12,972 bases of DNA from NCBI GenBank assembly GCA_002404295.1, contig DHJK01000081.1, positions 307-13,278 of the forward strand, written 5' to 3'. The position numbers and the translations under genes are program-made. The notes under the pieces are model-generated. The model had not been told where the DNA came from, made no database searches, and worked only from the letters and a program-made list of their open reading frames with translations. Shown here in pieces: positions 7,034 through 12,972 of the stretch (position 1 is the stretch's first letter; each line of letters opens with the position of its first letter). Source of the stretch: Legionellales bacterium UBA4722. GTDB lineage: Bacteria; Pseudomonadota; Gammaproteobacteria; DSM-16500.

Positions 7034-8764
7034 ATGCAAAAAAAAATAATAAAACGAACCACAGAAATAACAGAATCACCCTTCCCACACATCCACACCG
7101 TATTACAACGTGTCTATTCTGCACGCGGTGTCAAATCAGGCGAGCTTGAACAAGGTCTAGAATATTTATTACCTTATCAATCTTTACTCGGTATAGACAA
7201 AGCAGTTGCCTGCTTATTCGAAGCCTTACGCCTTCAAAAAAACATTTTAATCATCGGTGATTTCGATGTGGATGGTGCCACCAGCACCGCTGTTGCCATC
7301 CGTGCTTTACGCAGCTTTGGCGCTAAACATGTGGCTTTCCTCGTGCCAAATCGTTTCGCCTTTGGATATGGTTTAACACCCGAATTAGTGCAAGTGGCCG
7401 CTAGAGATTTTAATCCCGCACTCATTGTGACTGTAGATAATGGTATTGCCAATCACGCCGGTGTAGAGGCCGCTAACGCATTAGGTATCCAAGTTATTAT
7501 AACCGATCACCATTTAGCCGCAGATACATTACCGCCTGCCGATGCCATCGTTAATCCTAATCAACCGCATGATATATTTCCCAGCAAAAGCCTTGCCGGT
7601 GTAGGTGTGATTTTTTATGTGATGCTAGCATTAAGACGCCATTTAACAGATTGTCAGTGGTTCGTCGAACAATTCATTCCTGAACCCAATATGTCACGCT
7701 TATTAGATTTAGTCGCATTAGGCACCGTTGCCGATGTCGTGGCGCTTGATCATAATAATCGTATTTTAGTATACCAAGGTTTACGCCGCATTCGTGCTGG
7801 CCATTGTGTGCCAGGTATTACTGCATTATTAGAATTAGCTAATAGAAATCCCAAGCGAGTCGTAGCAGCGGACTTAGGATTTGTTGTAGCTCCACGATTA
7901 AATGCGGCTGGACGTTTGGATGATATGTCTCTAGGCATCGAAAGTTTGCTTTGCGACGATTTAATACGCGCACGTGAAATGGTAACTGTACTCGATCAAT
8001 TAAATGATGAGCGTCGTGTCATAGAACAAGACATGCAAGAGCAAGCCCTTAAATTTTTAAAAAAAATTCAATTAGATAATGTGAAATTACCACGTGGACT
8101 TTGTTTGTTTGATCCTGAATGGCATCAAGGCGTCATTGGTATTTTGGCATCACGCATTAAAGATCGTTTTCGAAGGCCGGTGATTGCGTTTGCGTTAGCT
8201 AATGACACAGAACTAAAAGGGTCTGCGCGTTCTATTCCGGGTGTGCATATTCGTGATGTGTTGGCGCAGATTGCAACGCAATATCCCAATTTAATGGGGA
8301 AATTTGGCGGGCATGCAATGGCTGCAGGGTTAACCTTGCCGCTTGCTTCATTCGATATTTTTTCTACTGCGTTTGATCAAGTTATATCGAGCCAGCTCAA
8401 AGAAGAAGATTTACAGCATGCGGTGTTGAGTGATGGTGAATTACACGCTGATGAATTAACGCTTGAGATCGCTGAATTATTGCGAGAAGCAGGGCCTTGG
8501 GGACAAGCTTTTCCTGAGCCCTTGTTTGAAGGTGTATTTGAGATAGTCGAGCAGCGGTTGTTAGCAGGTAAACATTTAAAATTAATGTTGGCTAAAGATG
8601 ACAAAATGTTTGATGCGATTGCGTTTAATACCGACGTGAATCATTGGCCGAATTATCGTTGTGAGCGGGTGAATGTGGTTTATAGAATGGATGTGAATGA
8701 ATTTAGGAATAAGTGTAAGGTGCAGTTGGTGGTGGAGCACTTAGAGCCGATGAATGAGGTTTAA
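7034..8764 (+). CDS. recJ: Single-stranded-DNA-specific 5'-3' exonuclease RecJ
   Basis: Cytoplasmic DHH-superfamily nuclease that degrades single-stranded DNA 5' to 3', used in RecF-pathway recombination, base-excision repair and mismatch repair. Its 576 residues equal the usual length (E. coli 577). DHH metal-site motifs: GDFDVDG with Asp76, Asp78 and Asp80; VDNG with Asp135; TDHH with Asp158, His159 and His160; GTVADV with Asp234. The DHHA1 domain follows, with HQGVIGI (364-370), GSARS (396-400) and GGHAMAAG (425-432), then the C-terminal OB-like domain from about 460. All expected residues are present. AGGA at 7025-7028 is 5 bases before the ATG. It follows alaC and the small membrane gene on the same strand. 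Codon use changes inside the gene: by hand count alanine GCC appears about 15 times before base 8100 and not after it, while GCG goes from 3 to 8. Confidence 0.96.
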   Translation: MQKKIIKRTTEITESPFPHIHTVLQRVYSARGVKSGELEQGLEYLLPYQSLLGIDKAVACLFEALRLQKNILIIGDFDVDGATSTAVAIRALRSFGAKHVAFLVPNRFAFGYGLTPELVQVAARDFNPALIVTVDNGIANHAGVEAANALGIQVIITDHHLAADTLPPADAIVNPNQPHDIFPSKSLAGVGVIFYVMLALRRHLTDCQWFVEQFIPEPNMSRLLDLVALGTVADVVALDHNNRILVYQGLRRIRAGHCVPGITALLELANRNPKRVVAADLGFVVAPRLNAAGRLDDMSLGIESLLCDDLIRAREMVTVLDQLNDERRVIEQDMQEQALKFLKKIQLDNVKLPRGLCLFDPEWHQGVIGILASRIKDRFRRPVIAFALANDTELKGSARSIPGVHIRDVLAQIATQYPNLMGKFGGHAMAAGLTLPLASFDIFSTAFDQVISSQLKEEDLQHAVLSDGELHADELTLEIAELLREAGPWGQAFPEPLFEGVFEIVEQRLLAGKHLKLMLAKDDKMFDAIAFNTDVNHWPNYRCERVNVVYRMDVNEFRNKCKVQLVVEHLEPMNEV

Positions 8765-8777
8765 GCGTTTTTATCAC

Positions 8778-8840
8778 GGGGTGAAAGTATAGTCATCTAA
8801 TAAGTTAAAAATGTCTAATAGCCGGTAATACTTTCATTTC
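8778..8840 (+). repeat. Inverted repeat joining the 3' ends of two convergent genes
   Basis: TGAAAGTAT (8782-8790) and ATACTTTCA (8828-8836) are perfect 9-bp inverted arms separated by 37 bases. In RNA from the + strand the stem can extend outward by G-U and G-C pairs to about 13 bp (8778-8781 with 8837-8840). One arm is just after recJ, the other inside the end of the convergent orphan gene. It may shape the 3' end of the recJ transcript. It lacks the compact hairpin plus U-run of a standard terminator. Confidence 0.4.
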
Positions 8841-9278
8841 CTGAGCATTTTCTGCACCCGTTGGTTTAAACATCCAGTCATACATTTTAGATGACGTGTA
8901 TATGTTTATTAGGGCACCCCCTATATATGCGATTTGTCCCGCTGGTATTGATAAGATGTAATTTGCGGTTTGCAGCATGCTGGTCAATGTCAAACTAGTT
9001 GCTAGGAGTTTCATTCCAATGAGTGTGGGAATACCAATGCTAAGTGTTAAACCTACAGCACTACCCGCTAAAATAACGAGGAGTAGTTTACCGGCTTCTT
9101 TGGGTGTAGGGGCATAATCTTTAGCGGCTTTGAGGAAATCACTCATTGTTTGGCTGTAAGATCGGGGTAGAATTGTAAATTCGCCATCTTCATCCATAAT
9201 CTCACCATACGGACCTTTATAATCATCTGGGTTAGTTAGGTAAGGTTTTTTTCTTGAGAAGAAGCAATTTCTAAACAT
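8805..9278 (-). CDS. Hypothetical membrane protein (orphan)
   Basis: I do not recognise this 157-residue protein. The first 60 residues are polar, with a basic start (FFSRKKPY) and an acidic patch around 28-33 (IMDEDGEF). Two hydrophobic segments follow: about 64-88, very rich in Leu, Gly and Ile and with a kinking Pro at 84, and about 107-127 (YILSIPAGQIAYIGGALINIY). A short polar tail ends in RHF. This suggests a small integral membrane protein with a soluble N-terminal part. GGGA (complement of 9286-9289) lies 7 bases before the ATG, supporting this start. It is convergent with recJ (40-base gap) and lies downstream of dnaE on the same strand, but 134 bases and a perfect palindrome separate them, so it likely has its own control. 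Base composition is AT-rich, as in the orphan at the left edge. Lineage-specific function is likely, but none can be named. Confidence 0.7.
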   Translation of the reverse strand: MFRNCFFSRKKPYLTNPDDYKGPYGEIMDEDGEFTILPRSYSQTMSDFLKAAKDYAPTPKEAGKLLLVILAGSAVGLTLSIGIPTLIGMKLLATSLTLTSMLQTANYILSIPAGQIAYIGGALINIYTSSKMYDWMFKPTGAENAQEMKVLPAIRHF

Positions 9279-9351
9279 AGTGTTATCCCATGTATTAAAT
9301 TTAATATGAGCAGTGTACTACATTATTCTTAAGGAAATCTTAAATGGATTA

Positions 9352-9367
9352 ATATGTTGCAACATAT
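9352..9367. promoter_or_regulatory. Perfect 16-bp palindrome, candidate operator
   Basis: ATATGTTGCAACATAT is a perfect 16-bp palindrome with no spacer, 74 bases upstream of the orphan membrane gene's ATG and 46 bases after the dnaE stop. The lack of a loop and of an adjacent U-run argues against a terminator and for a dimeric regulator site. A second, weaker inverted repeat, TTAAG-GAAAT-CTTAA (9329-9343), lies between it and the gene. No regulator is identified. Confidence 0.4.
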
Positions 9368-9412
9368 CTGTATATTTTTAATACGATATTTTCATTATGC
9401 TAATATAATCAA

Positions 9413-12400
9413 TTAATAAACAACATCCACATTTTCACTAGAAAAAACATCTCTCAATGTATCCAATAAACTATCCATCGGTTTTACCCGCCAAGCCTCG
9501 CCTAATTTCAAATTAGCTTTCGCATCTGCCCGCCAATAATCCACTGCCACATTACACCTTCCACCCCGATATTTTTCTAACAAAGGCGCTAGCTGCACCA
9601 CATCAAACGTCGGTGAAAGTCGAATTTGTAAATATTTAGCATATCGCTCACGCGCCGCATCAATAGAAAAAATTTCACGGCTTAATAATCTATACCCGCC
9701 GCTAAAATCATCTACGCTCACTTCGCCTTCTACAACAATCAGTTTATCTTTCCCCAACAACTCCCGATATTTTTGATAATTTTCCGCAAAACACAAAACA
9801 TCAATAGGCGTTGTCGCATCATCCAGTGTCACAACAGCCATCCGATCACCGCGTTTAGTTTGGATAGTCCGAAGATTAATAACAATTCCAGCTACCACAA
9901 CTGTTTTTGCGCTAGGTCGTAATTCCGCAATCCTATTACTCGTAAAGTTTTTTAACTCAGGCAAATACCGATGAATAGGATGCCCTGTTAAATAAAGCCC
10001 TAATGTTTCTTTCTCACCAAACAATCGTTGTTGCTCACTCCACTCAGGTACAGAAATATACTCCATCGTATTTTCCTGCGTATGAGACCCGCCAAATAAA
10101 TCATGTTGGCCTATCGCTTGATCCCGCGTAGTTTGCTCAGCACGTTGCAACGCACGATTTAAACTAGCCATAATCGTAGCCCTGTGTGGCGCAATTAAAT
10201 CAAACGCACCTGCTTTAATGAACGCTTCCAATAATCGTCTATTAATCTTTCGTGAATACACGCGTTTACAAAAATCAAATAAATCTTTAAATTCGCCATG
10301 CCGCGTTCGCTCTTCCACGATAGATTCAATCGCAACTTCACCCGCACCTTTAATCGCACCTAATCCATAGACTAAACTCGTTGCATCAATCGCCTTAAAT
10401 CGATAAATACTGCGATTCACATCCGGTGGGCTCACATGTAAATTAAGCGCCTTGCATTCCTCTACAAATTGAACGACTTTATCGGTGTTATCCATATCCG
10501 CTGATAACACTGCCGCCATATATTCCGCAGGGTAATGCGCTTTGAGCCAAGCAGTTTGATAAGCAATTAAAGCATACGATGCTGAATGTGATTTGTTAAA
10601 ACCATAACCCGCGAATTTTTCCATTAAATCGAAAATATAAGTCGCTGTTTCAATCTCTACGCCGCGCTCAACGGAACCTTTACAAAAAGTTTCACGTTGC
10701 ATCGCCATTTCTTCTGGTTTTTTCTTACCCATGGCGCGACGTAACAAATCTGCAGACCCTAACGAATAACCCGCTAACACCTGCGCAATTTGCATTACTT
10801 GTTCTTGATATAAAATAACGCCATACGTAGGACTTAAAATAGGTTCAAGCGCAGGATGTGGATATTGCACTTTAGCACGTCCATGCTTACGATTAATAAA
10901 ATCATCCACCATGCCGGATTGCAACGGGCCAGGACGGAACAAAGCAACGAGCGCTACGATATCTTCAAAACAATCCGGTTGAATACGTTTAACTAAATCT
11001 TTCATACCCCGTGATTCAAGCTGGAATACAGCCGTTGTTTTACATGCTTTGAGTAAAGTAAACGTAGCTGGATCATTGAGTGGAATTAGCTGAATATCTA
11101 AAGCAGTTTCTTGTGTTACTTCTCGCCCAATATTAATTTCTTGAATCGCCCAGTTAATGATAGTGAGCGTACGCAAACCTAAAAAGTCAAATTTGACAAG
11201 GCCCACAGCTTCCACATCGTCTTTATCAAATTGTGTGACAAGATGGTTTGATTGCCCTTGCTCACAATAGAGCGCGGTATATTCCGTTAATTTAGAAGGT
11301 GCAATTACCACGCCACCTGCATGTTTGCCAGCATTACGGGTAATGCCTTCGAGCTTACGTGCAAGATCAATCAGCGTGCGTACATCTTCTTCTTGCTCGT
11401 AACGTTCACGCAGTAAATCTTCTTGTTTTAAAGCGGCATCCAGTGTGATGCCAATTTCAAACGGAACTAATTTTGCAATTTTATCTACATGACCATAGCT
11501 CATGCCAAGTACGCGCCCTACATCACGGATAACAGCTTTTGCTGTCATAGTGCCATAAGTAATAATTTGTGCCACGGCATCAAATCCATGGGTTCGCATC
11601 ACATATTCAATCACGCGATCGCGCCCTTCCATGCAAAAATCAATATCAAAATCGGGCATGGAAACGCGGTCTGGATTTAGAAAACGTTCAAACAACAGTT
11701 CATGTTGAAGCGGGTCTAAATCTGTAATTTTTAAAGCATACGCAACCAGCGAGCCAGGACCTGAGCCACGACCGGGACCTACAGGCACGCCATTTTCTCG
11801 TGCCCAGCGTGTGAAATCCGCCACGATTAAAAAATACCCTGCGAATCCCATTTTGTTGATAACGTTCAATTCGAGTTGTAGACGTTCATCATAAGGAATG
11901 CGTTGTTCAGTGAAAGCGTCTGTAGTGGTATCAAAAGAAATATTGAGACGGTCATTCAAACCTAATTGCGCAGCATGACAGAGATAGCTGTCAATAGTAA
12001 AACCCAGAGGTACTGGAAAGCGAGGTAAAAAACTTTTCCCTAATGTGAGCGTAACATTGCAACGTTTTACGAGTTCTACTGTATTTGCTAAGCTTTCAGG
12101 AATATCCGCAAACAGTTCCAGCATTTCTTCTTGGCTTCGAAAATATTGTTGATCAGTATAACGTCGCGGTCGACGTGGATCTGCCAAAATAAAACCTTCG
12201 TGAATGCAAACACGTGCTTCATGCGCTTCAAAATCATCACGTTCGATAAATCGCACATCGTTAGTGGCAAGGACGGGTAGGGCGTGGGTTTCTGCTAGCA
12301 TCAAGGCTGCATCAATATAATTTTCTTGTTCTGCAAAACCAGTGCGACGTAATTCAATGTAATAACGGTTTGGAAAATACTGTAACCAAAAATCTAATAA

Positions 12401-12856
12401 TTGTTTTGCTTTTAGGGTGTCATTGGCTAAGAGTGCTTGGCCAATATCACCTTCTTCTGCGCCTGATAGCGCAATTAAACCATTGCCTAATTCCGTTAAC
12501 CAGCGACGAAGAATAATGGCTTTGCCCAAGGCTTGTCCATGAATAAAGCTGCGTGAAACTAATTCTAATAAGTTTTTGTAGCCTTGATCGTTTTGGCAGA
12601 ATAAAGTTAGGCGATAAGGATTCTTGGCTTGATCCTCATTTTCTAACCATACATCGACACCGATGAGGGGTTTAATTTTTGCTTTAACCGCTGCTTGGTA
12701 AAATTTGACCACACTGAATACATTACTTTGGTCCGTGACTGCGACCGCAGGCATATTGCATTCCCGCGCTTTATCAATCAAGCAGTCGATTTGAACGATG
12801 CCATCGCTCAAAGAATACTCAGTGTGTAGGCGTAAGTGAATGAAGCGCGGTTCCAT
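9413..12856 (-). CDS. dnaE: DNA polymerase III alpha subunit DnaE
   Basis: Catalytic subunit of the replicative polymerase; it works with the epsilon proofreader and the beta clamp. The 1147-residue length fits gammaproteobacterial DnaE (E. coli 1160), and the match is continuous. Domains in order: PHP domain from the N-terminus (HLRLHTEYSLSDG); palm and fingers with GPGRGSGPGS (361-370) and the metal-binding PDFDIDF, giving Asp402 and Asp404; the third catalytic aspartate, Asp557, in VKFDFLGLRTL; the FRPGPLQSGM and GYGFNKSHSASYALIAYQTA segments; the internal clamp-binding motif QHDLFG (917-922), aligned with E. coli QADMFG; and a C-terminal OB fold starting near VVVAGIVINLRTI. Pro367 replaces the usual Ala in GSGAGS. 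The start is supported by AAGG (complement of 12863-12866), 6 bases upstream, and by the TATAAT before it. It appears monocistronic within the window. Third positions drift from C-ending to G-ending along the gene. Confidence 0.97.
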   Translation of the reverse strand: MEPRFIHLRLHTEYSLSDGIVQIDCLIDKARECNMPAVAVTDQSNVFSVVKFYQAAVKAKIKPLIGVDVWLENEDQAKNPYRLTLFCQNDQGYKNLLELVSRSFIHGQALGKAIILRRWLTELGNGLIALSGAEEGDIGQALLANDTLKAKQLLDFWLQYFPNRYYIELRRTGFAEQENYIDAALMLAETHALPVLATNDVRFIERDDFEAHEARVCIHEGFILADPRRPRRYTDQQYFRSQEEMLELFADIPESLANTVELVKRCNVTLTLGKSFLPRFPVPLGFTIDSYLCHAAQLGLNDRLNISFDTTTDAFTEQRIPYDERLQLELNVINKMGFAGYFLIVADFTRWARENGVPVGPGRGSGPGSLVAYALKITDLDPLQHELLFERFLNPDRVSMPDFDIDFCMEGRDRVIEYVMRTHGFDAVAQIITYGTMTAKAVIRDVGRVLGMSYGHVDKIAKLVPFEIGITLDAALKQEDLLRERYEQEEDVRTLIDLARKLEGITRNAGKHAGGVVIAPSKLTEYTALYCEQGQSNHLVTQFDKDDVEAVGLVKFDFLGLRTLTIINWAIQEINIGREVTQETALDIQLIPLNDPATFTLLKACKTTAVFQLESRGMKDLVKRIQPDCFEDIVALVALFRPGPLQSGMVDDFINRKHGRAKVQYPHPALEPILSPTYGVILYQEQVMQIAQVLAGYSLGSADLLRRAMGKKKPEEMAMQRETFCKGSVERGVEIETATYIFDLMEKFAGYGFNKSHSASYALIAYQTAWLKAHYPAEYMAAVLSADMDNTDKVVQFVEECKALNLHVSPPDVNRSIYRFKAIDATSLVYGLGAIKGAGEVAIESIVEERTRHGEFKDLFDFCKRVYSRKINRRLLEAFIKAGAFDLIAPHRATIMASLNRALQRAEQTTRDQAIGQHDLFGGSHTQENTMEYISVPEWSEQQRLFGEKETLGLYLTGHPIHRYLPELKNFTSNRIAELRPSAKTVVVAGIVINLRTIQTKRGDRMAVVTLDDATTPIDVLCFAENYQKYRELLGKDKLIVVEGEVSVDDFSGGYRLLSREIFSIDAARERYAKYLQIRLSPTFDVVQLAPLLEKYRGGRCNVAVDYWRADAKANLKLGEAWRVKPMDSLLDTLRDVFSSENVDVVY

Positions 12857-12882
12857 AGGATGCCTTAAGTTGGGTGCTAGAG

Positions 12883-12888
12883 ATTATA
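12883..12888 (-). promoter_or_regulatory. Consensus -10 element of a dnaE promoter
   Basis: The minus strand carries a perfect TATAAT, 26 bases before the dnaE ATG, giving a leader of about 20 bases. No good -35 lies 16-18 bases upstream (AGCCCA or GCCCAA). A TG sits close by but one base too far for a standard extended -10. The promoter may be activator-assisted, or dnaE may also be read from an upstream gene outside the window. Confidence 0.42.
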
Positions 12889-12948
12889 GTCATAAAAGGG
12901 TAGGTTGGGCTATGAGTTTGGTGGGCAAATAGACCCTGCTTAGCACTA

Positions 12949-12972
12949 CCTCGCCCCTTGTGGGAGAGGTCG
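12949..12972. repeat. REP-like GC-rich palindromic repeat, cut by the window edge
   Basis: The last bases contain CCTC-G-CCC (12949-12956) and GGGAGAGG (12962-12969), which pair as a GC-rich hairpin with a 4-bp outer stem, one G-A mismatch and a 3-bp inner stem. It stands out sharply from the AT-rich surroundings. I recall very similar 'cctc-gccccttgtgggagagg' units as dispersed intergenic repeats in many gammaproteobacterial genomes. Only one half-unit is visible, so its full extent is unknown. Confidence 0.5.

Noticed and set aside
11489..12270. Open frames within dnaE (11489-11680 + and 12088-12270 -)
   Set aside because: Both lie wholly inside dnaE in other frames, without start signals or homology.

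Overview
The window looks like chromosomal sequence from an AT-rich gammaproteobacterium, most plausibly a host-associated member of the Legionellales (Coxiella/Legionella/Aquicella-like). This rests on AlaC, YfjD/CorB, RecJ and DnaE proteins that I recognise as gammaproteobacterial types, a periplasmic SH3/NlpC-P60 protein of a kind common in Legionella relatives, and low-GC lineage-restricted genes of unknown function. The genus cannot be fixed from the sequence alone. I see no rRNA, tRNA, CRISPR array, insertion sequence or origin, and no gene-free stretch over 300 bases.

Layout. 1-987 (+): 3' part of an AT-rich orphan gene, probably cut by the window edge. 1168-2436 (+): YfjD/CorB, a CNNM + CBS + CorC_HlyC inner-membrane protein. 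2649-4361 (+): secreted SH3/NlpC-P60 protein that has lost every catalytic residue I expect in the family, so a probable pseudo-peptidase. 4403-4983 (-): complete vapB-vapC toxin-antitoxin operon with a strong sigma70-like promoter. 5067-5438 (-): Mth938/Xcc1710-like protein, divergent from alaC (5518-6717, +). alaC is followed closely by a small two-helix membrane protein (6723-6983) and by recJ (7034-8764). 8805-9278 (-): orphan membrane protein, convergent with recJ. 9413-12856 (-): full-length dnaE with its own TATAAT element. The right edge enters a palindromic, REP-like repeat.

Roles. Housekeeping genes cover replication (dnaE), recombination and repair (recJ), alanine synthesis (alaC) and divalent-cation or membrane homeostasis (yfjD). 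Between them sit accessory genes: the catalytically dead wall-binding protein, the VapBC module and two orphans. The alaC-small membrane gene-recJ order may be a shortened form of an arrangement in which hom and thrC lie between alaC and recJ.

The points most worth a second look are the NlpC/P60 pseudoenzyme, a C-ending to G-ending codon drift from 5' to 3' in three long genes on both strands, a perfect 16-bp palindrome upstream of the orphan membrane gene, and an inverted repeat linking the 3' ends of recJ and that orphan.
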